From NCBI RefSeq assembly GCF_004379255.2, contig NC_056044.1:9092001-9156000 (forward strand): DNA of 64,000 nt, written 5' to 3'. The position numbers and the translations under genes were made by a program. Below are positions 10,871-21,000 of the stretch, one piece after another (position 1 is the first letter of the stretch; every line of letters begins with the position of its first letter). This DNA comes from Salvia splendens (Eukaryota > Streptophyta > Magnoliopsida > Lamiales > Lamiaceae). The notes below the pieces were generated by a model. That model did not search any database and was not told the DNA's origin. It was given only the letters and a program-made list of their open reading frames with translations.

Positions 10871-11124
10871 TATTTTGTCCGTCTACGAAAAATAGTCTCA
10901 TTTTATCATTTTTGGATATCCACAAAAAATAGCTTTCTTTCTAAAGATAGAAAGTTTCTCTCTCATACTTTACTCACACTTTCTCATATCTTCATACTTT
11001 ACCTACTTTTTCACCATATCTCTCTTACTTACCTACTTTTTTCTCTCATCTCTTTTACTTTACTAATTTCTCATAAAAACTCGTGCCGTCCACAAAGGGG
11101 ACAATTTTTTTGTGGACGAAGGTC
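10871..11124. mobile_element. Degenerate Stowaway-like element
   Basis: The left part TTTGTCCGTCTACGAAAAAT and the right part, on the reverse strand CCTTCGTCCACAAAAAAATT, are imperfect inverted repeats of the Stowaway style. The interior is pyrimidine-rich. Boundaries are approximate and no clear TA pair could be fixed. Confidence 0.35.
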
Positions 11125-11162
11125 TTGAATGACGTATCGGGCATAGTTGGAGAGAAAGGAGG

Positions 11163-11367
11163 ATTTGTGTAGAGAGTAGATTGATCGATATAATTCCTTG
11201 ATTATTATTGCTTTACATTGTGTCCCTTTAAATAGGTTTTACTCTCATGTATACATGAAATGATATCAATCTAATTATAAGACTATCAATCTATTTCCCT
11301 AATTGTATCAATCTAATTTTGGAGTATTATTATGATTGAACTCCTACACTCTTTTCCTTGTTTAACA
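11163..11367 (-). mobile_element. Copia LTR fragment with adjacent polypurine tract
   Basis: This ~205-bp stretch ends TTTAACA and is followed by CTCCCCCTCAAGTTGAG. On the minus strand that is the classic copia 3' end, CTCAACTTGAGGGGGAG (polypurine tract) directly before an LTR. So it is the 3' LTR of a minus-strand copia element. A second, shorter copy of the LTR lies at 16384-16503. GGAGG occurs just left of this LTR (11158-11162) and just right of the other (16504-16508), a tentative 5-bp target duplication. Confidence 0.7.
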
Positions 11368-11624
11368 CTCCCCCTCAAGTTGAGTGGTGGGATCTCCAAA
11401 GCTCAACTTGCGAAGTACATTCACGAAGCTCCTTGAGTTGACTGCCTTAGTGAGTACATTCACAGTGTCGTACCTAGTTCAACCTGCGACACAATCAACT
11501 GTTGGGATGAACGAGTAAGCCTCTTCAATGAAGAAATTGGTATGTTATGTTTTTGTATATAAAATGTATTTAGTTTGAAGTTTGTATAGATTGATTGTAA
11601 TGATTTTGTATTTTTGTTATCTAG
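11368..11624 (-). other. Residual copia 3' internal end, then unassigned sequence
   Basis: The first ~90 bases carry the polypurine tract and a CTCAACTTG-rich stretch usual upstream of it. From about 11470 the sequence changes and looks like intron or transposon DNA leading to the open exon at 11625. A small inverted pair GTGTCG/CGACAC lies near 11466-11494. No intact copia coding region remains here. Confidence 0.4.
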
Positions 11625-12276
11625 GTTGAGACCCTTCAGGGGATATGGCATTTGACCTCTGAACATGACACAGACCCTCGGTTACGGCAGATTCGGGAAA
11701 TGGCTGCTGAGGCCCTTCGTACGATGGATCATACTGATGTGATGGAGTATCCAACTTCGCAACGACGAAATATGGTCATGCCGCCACGCCCTCCAACTTC
11801 TCTTCGTCATGGACTGCCGGGTGTCCGGACGGGTGGGCACGGGATTACACGACAGCATAGGTTGTCGCAGCAGCAGCAGCCGCAACCTGAGTATCCAGTA
11901 CCAGAGCCCTTGAGTCCGGAGTACGATCCCCCAGGATGGTCTCAGTTGAGTGGTGCAAGCCACGAGCCCTCGCAATGGGGAGCACAAGCATCATGTGATT
12001 CATTCTTTGGCGGTGGGTCTGATTGGGATGCAGCTCAACCAGGACGTGATCCATACTTTTCAGAATTATCAATTTGTGGCTCCTGTGGGGGAAGAAGAGG
12101 GCCAGGAAGAAGATGATGAAGTTATATTTCGACCACCGACCGAGGGATCCTCACGTCCAACTGTGAAGAGTTCATCAAGTAAGATTGGGAAGGCTATGCA
12201 CAATGTATTAAGGGGATTTTCAACAAGGAAGAACAAAGGGAAAGCTCCAACAAAGTTCACGCATTCGGGGAAATAA
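11625..12276 (+). pseudogene. C-terminal exon of an unrecognised, TE-associated gene, frameshifted
   Basis: An acceptor-like TTATCTAG at 11624 opens a long plus-strand reading frame (VETLQGIWHLTSEHDTDPRL...) rich in Arg, Pro, Gln and Ser. The frame appears to switch near 12000-12060: downstream sense lies in another frame (APVGEEEGQEEDDEVIFRPP, then a Lys/Ser-rich tail ending THSGK) up to a TAA at about 12276. So one product seems broken by a frameshift. No domain recognised. Low-complexity, charged C-terminal tails of this kind are found on proteins carried by plant Mutator-type elements, and a Mutator transposase lies next door on the other strand; that link is inference. Confidence 0.4.
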
Positions 12277-12536
12277 TATTTCAACAAGGAATAACAATGT
12301 ATTGTTACATTCAAATAGGTTTTCTATTAGTACTAAAAAAAATAGTCATCTAACAATTTTCTTGTTTCAACTTCAATTTCTTGTTTCAACTTCAATTCGA
12401 GCTTGTGTCCAAGGGTGGAACTGTTAAAGGACTTTTATTTGTAGAAGTTGTTCGAGCTTTGATGAGTTTATCTAGTGTTTGAAGTTAAAATAGGTAAAAA
12501 CGGTCAAAATGAACCAAGACGAGGCTGGGGTCTGCT

Positions 12537-13145
12537 TCAAACATTAATCTTCCTATCCCTATGGGGTCCAAATCCTATTTTGAGACTACCATTTTCTTCA
12601 TCATCGAAAGAGCTTCGCGTGGGTACCTCAAACGCCCCAATCGGAGTTCGGATGAGAGAGATATGGCCGATCTACGAAAGCCGCGCGGAACTGTCGGGAG
12701 TGCCACCTGCCCGGGTGGATTTTTCGTTGCGTAAATCCACCCGGCTGGGTCGCCTGTTTTCTTCATGAAAACCGGCCGGGTGGATTTTGTGTTGAATAAT
12801 TCCACCCGGCCGGGTGGATTTTTTTGTGCATGGAATCTCCAGAAACTTTCACCCGACCTGGTGGATTTTGTGTTGACTAATTCCACCCTGTCGGGTGGGC
12901 AGTATTGTGCATTGAATCTCCAGAAACTTTCACCCGACCGGGTGAATTTTTGGTTGACTACATCCACCCGGTCGGGTAGCACTCCCGGCAGTCGCGCGGC
13001 TTTCGTAAATCGGTCTTATCTCTCTCATCCGAACTCCGATTGGGGCGTGTGAGGTACCCATGCGAAGCTCCTTCGATGATGAAGACAATGGTAGTCTCAA
13101 AATAATATTTGGACCCCATCTTGATAGGCAGATTAACGTTTTATA
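12537..13145. repeat. Long foldback (inverted-repeat) element
   Basis: Two arms of about 175 bp face each other. The left arm (about 12545-12720) contains GGGTCCAAAT, TTTTGAGACTACCATT, CTTCATCATCGAA, GCCCCAATCGGAGTTCGGAT and GAAAGCCGCGCG. The right arm (about 12970-13145) has the same blocks inverted in reverse order. The loop is made of repeated GTGTTGAATAATTCCACCC / CCGGCCGGGTGGATTT units, about four copies. Pairing is near continuous, with roughly 85-90% identity by eye. It encodes no credible protein; ORFs here are repeat artefacts. Confidence 0.85.
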
Positions 13146-13310
13146 TGGAACTCGTAATTTTTAAAATAGTAAATAAACATCGTAATAACTGTCGACAACA
13201 TCTCACAAATGTTGATACATAAACATAGTAAATGTCAAATAAGATCCATCAAATATGCCCCACGAATTTACTGAACAGCACCGGCTGAGCAATTTCTTCG
13301 GTCATGCCCC

Positions 13311-16015
13311 TCAATCCCATAATTTCTGCAACGGCGGGGGAGCTCTCGATTCATCTTCCTCGCGGACATCCATTTGATTAAGTATCCTCCTTCTTCTAAC
13401 TCGGCCACGCGTTCTAGGAATCAACTGCTGAGGGGTGATGCACAATTTCCATGAAGGTTCAACCCAATAATCTTCGTGTCTTGGTGCATCAAATGAAATT
13501 TGACCATAGTACTGTGATCTCCATGTACCTAGGTAGTAGCAATCATCTAGGAGGTCAGTCATAACATGACCTCTGTCTCTAGCAACCGCACAAGCATGCG
13601 AACAAGGAATTCTCCACATCTGCCACTTACCACAACTGCAACTCGAATCCAAATACTTGACTAGTTGAACATTGTTGCCCTTTGACACTCCTTTTTCTAT
13701 TCTTCCTCGAGTTTGGACATGGTACTTCCTTGTATCTCGGTCAATGACAGTAATGTAATGTTTTCGCCCCTTTGAGTCATTCTTAGCAAGTCTGTCCCTC
13801 GCCCATGGGGTTAACTCACCTTCGGTGTGTTCTATTGTTGTCTTCTTCTGCACCCACCATTGTACCGTCCTCCAAAATGTCAAATCAAACAACGCTCTAA
13901 TAGGCAACTCTCTCACACCCCTCAACACGTTGTTGTAGCACTCCGACATGTTTGTTGTGGCCACCCCCCACCTAAGTCCACCATCGTAGCACAATGACCA
14001 ACATTCTTTTGTAATCCTATTGAGCATTCGAACCGCACCACTGTTGACATCATATAGTGCCCGACGTCTTCTACCAAATTTACGTTCCTGAGTACTGACC
14101 CCCAACTTCCATATAATGGCCTTCACATTGGGGCCCTTGTGCTTCTTCAACACATTTGCCCTCACATGGAACAAACAAAATTTGTGGTGTATCTGCTGGG
14201 CCCTTGTCATGATTTCAGACTCCATTGCATTCAAGATTCCTCAATGTCTATCTAATATAATGCACACCTCCCTCTCGTATTTCACCACATGAGTTCTGAC
14301 ATGATCCAAAAACCACGACCAACTGTCGTTGGTTTCTTCATCCACCACAGCATATGCAATAGGCAAGCATGTCTTGTTAGCATCAAAACCACAAGCAACA
14401 ATCAACTTACCTTTAAATCTTCCTCGGAGGTGAGTCCCGTCCACTGTTAACACTGGTGCGGCCTTCTGGAACGCATGTATTGCAGGCCCAAATGCCCAGA
14501 AAACATAGTTGAACACCATTGTACGCCTCTGACTCAACAGCTCGTTGTGCTTCCACTCAACAATTGTGCCCAGATTCTGTGACTGGAGTTCAAACATGTA
14601 GCTTGGCAACTGCCTAAATGAATCCTCCCATCCACCGTATACAAACTCTATAGCCTTTCTCTTTGCATACCATGCCTTCTTATAACTGATTAACACACCA
14701 AATCTGTCTTGAACATCAGCTATTATTGAGAAGACCTTGAAATCGGCACATTGTCGCACATGATGTCGAATCAACAGAGCAATCATTGCCGATGAAAAGT
14801 TAGCATGATCTCTGTTAGCACGATGGCCTACACAAGTATGTCGATCCTTCCACTTCCTAACTTCCCACATATCGTCATGCGACCTTTGTGTAACTGAAAC
14901 CTCCCACTTACATTCCCTCGCCTTTTCAGCGTCGGTGGTGCTGATGATGTCTGCCCCTGTTACTGTCGTTCCTGCTGGAAATTTGCATACGGCATGCCAC
15001 CTTCTTAATTTGCTCTCGACGACCTTAAACTGTTTTTCATTCCACAAACTCCACATAGTTATAGCAGTCTTCACATGTAGCTTGGAATCAAATTTTGTTC
15101 CCAACACAATCCGATGCGGCGCATTCTCATCCTAATACAAAAGGTTGTGTTCATTACAACCAACATCATCATATACTCCAGACGGACGACTTAGTAATTC
15201 ATGAAAGAATCTAAACCCCCTAGGATTGTACTCCGGAAGTGGTTGTTCACCTTGCATAACAGGTTTACATGGTACTATCTCATCATCAGAAATACCATCA
15301 ACATCATCAACACCATCACTATCACTGAGATCGGGGTCTGGCTCTGTCTCAGATAGTGGCCTTGGATCACAAGATCATCTGCAACATCTACCTCATCGTT
15401 CAATCCAACACCAACATCAACAACATCTACAACATCTCTCTGCTCATTCATACTACGATCAAAGCTCATATGCTCCACCCTCGTAGATGATCCAATACCA
15501 CAATCAAAGCTCATTTGTTCAACCCTCGCAGATGATCCAATACCATAATCTACAACTGGTGGGATTTCTGAACTCCTCACAGGTGAATACTCAACAAATA
15601 ATTCAATACACCCACTTGAATTTTGAGTATTGTTGAACATATACATCACACTTTCATCATTGCAAATCACAGAACATGTATAACTCATACCGGAAGCAAA
15701 GACTATACATTGTCTCCATAATAATTCAATTGTGTGTTGGTTCATATCTATTCTCATCGCATCACATATCATTGCTACCAATTCATAATAGGAAACACTT
15801 TATTTTAATATGATGGAGCTCCTCGCACGAGGTGGTTCATAACCAATACTCATATGTTGTAGTTGAACTACTCTACCACCCCAATACAAACTCACAAATA
15901 CTTGCATGATTTCTGTATCAAAAACATTTAAAACAACAACAATTATGAACATTTTTCCTACAAGCCCTAATTTTATAAATTTGGTAAAACTAACAAATGA
16001 AAGCAAAATAAACAT
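13311..16015 (-). pseudogene. Mutator-like (MULE) transposase, disrupted
   Basis: Minus-strand remnant of one transposase gene. From 5' to 3': an N-terminal block (YWGGRVVQLQHMSIGYEPP) at about 15800-15890, a Ser/Asp-rich linker, the MuDR DNA-binding region, and the MULE transposase core with the first catalytic Asp in TVDGTHLRGRFKGKL and the second in CIILDRH. A SWIM zinc finger follows (CSCGKWQMWRIPCSHACAV), then a basic tail ending QKLWD. Breaks seen: TAA at 15800-15802, a frameshift near 15360, TAG at about 15133-15135 and TGA at 14241-14243. The last follows CIILDRH where the family has Glu/Arg-Gly-Ile. All the stops are in frame with flanking sense, so the decay is moderate. It cannot make a full transposase. 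Confidence 0.9.
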
Positions 16016-16161
16016 GAATAATGATGAATGTAGCTAAATTGATGAACAAATTACCGGATCTTATGGAGATAACGTTGGAAATCGCCGGATACCCGAGAGA
16101 GGAAATGAAATTGTATTCTGCGCGTTGCATCTGCCTGCTGGGCGTTAAAAGCTGACTGAAA

Positions 16162-16304
16162 GACGCACAACCCTTACGCGTCTTTCGTTAATGATGCATA
16201 AGCATTATGCGTCTTTGAACGACGCATAACCCTTGTGCGTCATTAACGAAAGAGGCATAAGGGTTGTGCGTTTCATTAATAACGACGCATAACTCTTATG
16301 CGTC
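16162..16304. repeat. Array of five 21-bp palindromes
   Basis: Five near-perfect inverted repeats of the form GACGCATAAcccTTATGCGTC start at about 16162, 16193, 16221, 16252 and 16284, that is every 28-32 bp. Each differs slightly in the centre and in one or two arm bases. They lie just 5' of the transposase pseudogene, where terminal or subterminal transposase sites would be. Regular spacing and dyad symmetry suggest repeated binding sites. Confidence 0.85.
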
Positions 16305-16383
16305 ACTCCTCCCTTCGGAATAAATCTAATCTCCTTCATTAAAATGGAATTTCATTAGTGGGCTTTAACAAAAAAAGAAAGAA

Positions 16384-16503
16384 CTCATACATGGAATGAT
16401 ATCAATCTAATTATAAGACTATCAATCTATTCCCCTAATTGTATCAATCTAATTTGGGAGTATTATTGTGATTGAGCTCCTACACTCTTTTGCTTGTATA
16501 ACA
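16384..16503 (-). mobile_element. Truncated second copia LTR
   Basis: About 120 bp, ending TGTATAACA, nearly identical to the last 120 bp of the LTR at 11163-11367: shared ATGATATCAATCTAATTATA, AGACTATCAATCTATT, CTAATTGTATCAATCTAATT and GAGCTCCTACACTCTTTT. Its first ~85 bp are missing at the junction with the palindrome/MULE region. Together the two fragments bracket the foldback and MULE sequences. Confidence 0.75.
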
Positions 16504-16530
16504 GGAGGGGAATACTTCATAATCTTTTAT

Positions 16531-17136
16531 TGTAATATCCTGACTTTTACTATCTTTTTCAATGCTCTCAAAATGACGTTGTTGGTATAGACGAATTTTT
16601 TTAGGGCTCAAGTTCTTTTATTCCTCTGACTCGATTTCGCGACTATTGTGAAAGATGCAAATGGAGTAAAAAGGTGGGATATGCTTGAGTGATGACAAAA
16701 GAAATTTCGATTTTATTTCGTGGATTAACACGTCTTGTATGTCATCTTCAAGACAAAAGGAGATGAAACCAACTTGTTTTGGGCCTAGGAAATCTTTACA
16801 ACACAAGTTGTGGGCTTAAAATAAATATTAAGGACTTCTTTTTTTAGCCCAAGAGAAAAAATATGTGGGTCGAATAAATCTCCTCCGGATCGACGCAGAG
16901 ACTCTTTCCATTCTGAACATCGTTTCATTTATCTCTCGATATCGTTGAACATCGTTTCTTTCGATTGTTGAACTACTGAGATTAGATATTCTGATTTGAA
17001 TGATTTAATTTCCAAGGTTGATTAATGTTTCAAGAGGTTGATTGTTCTCCTTTTTCTGTCCCGCTTCTTAAAATCCCCCACTAGTAACGACTCAACCGAA
17101 CTTTCTATCACTGAGAAGTGCAGTCGTGACATGACA
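16531..17136 (+). mobile_element. Solo LTR (probably Ty3/gypsy) with perfect 5-bp TSD
   Basis: It starts TGTAATATCCTGACTTTTAC and ends GTCGTGACATGACA (TG...CA), 606 bp. TTTAT is present on both sides (16526-16530 and 17137-17141), an exact target duplication. No internal element remains. It splits the third copy of the 145-bp repeat described at 10572. The terminal style (TGTAATATCC...GTCGTGACA) is common in plant gypsy LTRs; family assignment is inference. Confidence 0.85.
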
Positions 17137-17141
17137 TTTAT

Positions 17142-17813
17142 GGACACAACTCACATAAAGTGATTAATTTTCAGTCAGTTCATAATTAGAAAATAGTATC
17201 ACAATGGCTATACATGGAGAGAATTTAGAGTAGGGCAGTGAAATTAGGGTGTTGATAAATGAAAAGGGAATGGTGATTCTTGGAATTATAAAAAATGTCC
17301 ATAGGCTGGCTATCTATACATAGCACAAGAGAAATTAAGAAAATGGAAAGGGAAAGGGAAAGGGAAAGGGAAAGGGAAAGGGTCGATTTATATGTAGATG
17401 TTCAAAAGAAAAGAAGTGGGTTCTAATATCCACAAAAATGGACAACAGGTGCACAAGCTATCACCATATACAAAATCAAAACTGTCATAAGTCCCAAAAC
17501 ATCAAAAGCAACTCAAATTCAGCATTAACAACAACAACAACAGTACAAACTATGCTACCAAATCTTATCAATACCTTATCAAGTTTTTCAAAGGTAGCAG
17601 TGCCCACCACTTCTTCTCTTTGTAATAGCGCCCCAACTGGTTGATTTTGGAGCCTTATTATTGAATGGCCTTGGTTCCCAAATATAATCTGCGAATGCAG
17701 TATAAAAATGGATAATGTATTAAACTGCCAAACTGTACTCATATATAAGAACATCTACAAGGGGAGAGGTAAATGGAGAAGTAAAATTATATAACTACCA
17801 TATTTATCTTTTT
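17142..17813. other. Intergenic spacer with a hexanucleotide microsatellite
   Basis: After the remainder of the 145-bp repeat copy the only clear structure is a (GGGAAA)n microsatellite at about 17345-17382, roughly six units. A CAA-rich stretch lies near 17521-17545. No gene recognised. Confidence 0.6.
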
Positions 17814-18075
17814 TGTTGGAAAAGAAGACCACATTAATATGCCGCCCACATTCATTATGGAGAGTTCCTAAGCAGTGTAGAATTCCTAAGTATTGTAGAG
17901 TTCCAATCCCTTTTATTGATGTACTAGAACTTTCTCATTCACCCTATAAATACTAGGGTAATGAACCTTTGGAGAGAACAACAAAAAATAAACATTGGAA
18001 TATTTCTCTATACACTTTATCCTTTCAAATGTCTATCCAACCTTTTTCTACCTCTCTCGATTACCATCTTTAAGA
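17814..18075 (+). repeat. Left (5') LTR of the copia element
   Basis: 262 bp starting TGTTGGAAAAGAAGACC. The TATA box is at about 17944-17951. It is the promoter for the element's transcript. Confidence 0.9.
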
Positions 18076-21000
18076 TGGTATCAGAGCAGGAAACTAAAAA
18101 ACAACCTCCAATGGAGGTCAGCCAAATACACACTCTCAAATTATTGATCGAGACAATCGCAAATCTAATTGATTTGTACAAATCCAACACAAACCAAAGC
18201 CAAAATTCATACCCGTTGAAGAATCTCGGCGTAGGGTCCAAGCGCACAGCAGCCACATCAACTCAGGCAAACAACCGAAGTAGAAACATATCCCTGCCTC
18301 CTAACGGAAACCATATCGAATCTGCCCACAAGGACAAACTTCCTAAACCGAAGAAGACGTACGCCAATGCCCTTGTTGACGGCGGAAGCAGCAACACCGG
18401 TCGACAATTGCATCCGTCAAATTCAGAAGCGGCGGCGGCTGAAGGAGCGACGGCTGCTGAAGGAGCTGCGGCGGCGGCGGCTGAAGGAGCGACGGCTGCT
18501 GAAGGAGCTGCGGCGGCGGCGGAGGCTGCTGAAGGAGCTGCATCGGTGGGGGAGGCTGCTGAAGGAGCAGCATCAGCGGCGGAAGCTTTGCAGCGGAGAA
18601 GAAGAAAGAAACAGGGGATGTGCCGGATTTTGGCAGGCGGTGAGGACCGAACAACCGCCTCCGATGAGATGGCAGGAGAAGATTCTGAAATTGGAAAAGG
18701 GGAAATGGCTGAGAAGGAGGGGCCGAAAATAGGGTGTTCTAAAGTCTCCACCACCATTTTGCAATTAAGCCCCTCAAATTTGAGAAAATCCCAAAATAAA
18801 CCCCACCATAAAAATCCCTACCAAAATCCCCCCAAGTCAATTCTGATATTAACAAATCCCCCCCAGTTGACCAAACAATTGCAGAAAAAACCCCCTTTTG
18901 TCCGAATTTTTGAAAATACACCCCGACATTTTGAATTTCAGCCTTCCATTATGTGTACAAACAAATTCCAAGCTTTAGCATACTCATCTTCCTCAAACAT
19001 AGGACCTAAAGACTATCATTGGATTTTTGACTGTGGGGCAACCGATACCATGTCCTTTGATGCATCGGACTTCCTCGATATTTCTCAATCCACAAAAACA
19101 TTTGTCCAAATGGCCAGTGGGGAATTAGCTCATGTTGAAGGGGCGGGAACTATAGCTATATCACCAACCCTTCGCCTCTCAAATTGTCTTTATGTTCCCT
19201 CTTTGTCCCACAAATTGTTGTCAGTGAGTCACGTCACGAAAGAACTTAATTGCAAACTCCTAATGCAGCCTCGTTTTTGCATGTTGCAGGATATCAAGAC
19301 GGGAACGATAGTTGGGCGTGGCACTGAGCGACATGGTCTGTACTACGTAGATGAGATTGCCCAACACAGTAATGCGCTGCTAAGTCGTGGACTGAATGAA
19401 AGACAGATATGGCTCCTACACCGTCGGTTAGGGCACCCATCTATAGGTTATCTCCGTCTACTCTTTCCTAAATTAGTTTCTTCTTCACTTGTTTTGAATT
19501 GTGAAACGTGTGTTTTGGCTAAAAGTCATAGACATTCCTTCAAGTTGAACAAAACTAGAGAAAAATCTCCGTTTGCTTTAGTTCACTCTGATGTTTGGGG
19601 CCCTGCTCCGGTTATCGGGGGTCAAGGATTTCGGTATTTTTTGCTATTTGTTGATGATTTTTCTCGTATGACTTGGATTTATTTTTTAAAATCAAAATCA
19701 GAAGTCTTTGAAAAATTCACCGAGTTCTATAGCCTTGTCCAAACCCAGTACAACACCAAAATCCAAGTCCTTAGATCTGATAATGGGAGAGAATATGTGA
19801 ACTCTAGAATGAAAACCTTCTTCACCGAAAAAGGTCTCCTTCACCAAACGACATGTGCATACACACCTGAACAAAACGGGGTGGCTGAGCGAAAAAAACC
19901 GGTATATCCTTGAGATCACCCGTGCACTTCTAATAGAATCCCACATCCCTAAATCTTTCTGGCCTGAAGCCATAGCCACATCTGTTTACCTTCTAAATCG
20001 TCTTCCCACAGGAATCCTAAACTTCAAAACCCCTTTAGAAATATTTTCTTCAAAACACTCAATTCCCTCTTCTCTCAGTCTTGAACCCAAAGTTTTTGGC
20101 TGCACTGTCTTTGCTCACATACCCAAACATGATCGCGATAAATTCTCACCATGTGCAGTCAAATGTGTTTTCTTGGGGTACGGGAAAGGTCAGAAAGGGT
20201 ATAGATGTTATGACCCGTCAACAGATCGCATGTATGTCACTATGAACTGTAACTTTGTTGAAAGTGAATATTTCTATAGCCAATCTAGTGGTCAGAGGGA
20301 GAGTGAGACGGGTAATGCGAATAGTGACGCACTTAATTGGCTACCTCTATGGGGAGAAACCATTCAGGGGGAGAGAAATCTGAGGGAAACCGACCAAAAT
20401 CTAAGGGAAACCATTCAGGGGGAGAGAAATTTGAGGGAAACCGACCAAAATCCTATCACAAGTGTGAGTCAAACAGCGCCAATTCCCCAGGAACAGAACA
20501 TGTCGCCTCAGGACACTGCCGAGCTATCTGACCAGTCTTTGACTCCTGAGGTAAAAACTTTTGATTCCAATATTCCTATCCTACCCGAAACTGCTGACAG
20601 TGACAGGGAAAATATAAGTGATACAGAAGAGCCACCTACAGAACAAGAGACTGGGCATGGCAAATTACCCTACATGAGTACGAGGGGTGTTCCTCCTCGA
20701 CGATATTCTCCAGACTGGAAAGGACGGAAATCAAGGTACTCAGTTGCAAACTTCACACAGGGACACCTTACTGAAATGGCTAGAGCATTCGAAGCTGCTC
20801 TTTATGAAGAAGAAGAGATTCCGCAATCATTCGAGATGGCAATAAAACACAAGCACTGGAGGGAAGCCATGAAGAAGGAGATTGATGCCCTGAGAAAAAA
20901 TGAAACATGGGAGAAGTGTACTCTACCTCCGGGAAAGAAACCAGTAGCGTGTCGTTGGATCTTCACCATAAAACGACGAGCAGATGGTTCAATCGAGAGA

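Noticed and set aside
12475..13052. ORFs of 95-135 codons on both strands inside the foldback
   Set aside because: They arise from the repeated loop and the mirrored arms; the same words appear on both strands.
17961..18074. Extension of the copia polyprotein frame into the LTR
   Set aside because: The frame is open by chance; the region is LTR leader and precedes the PBS. The start was set at 18075 or 18111.
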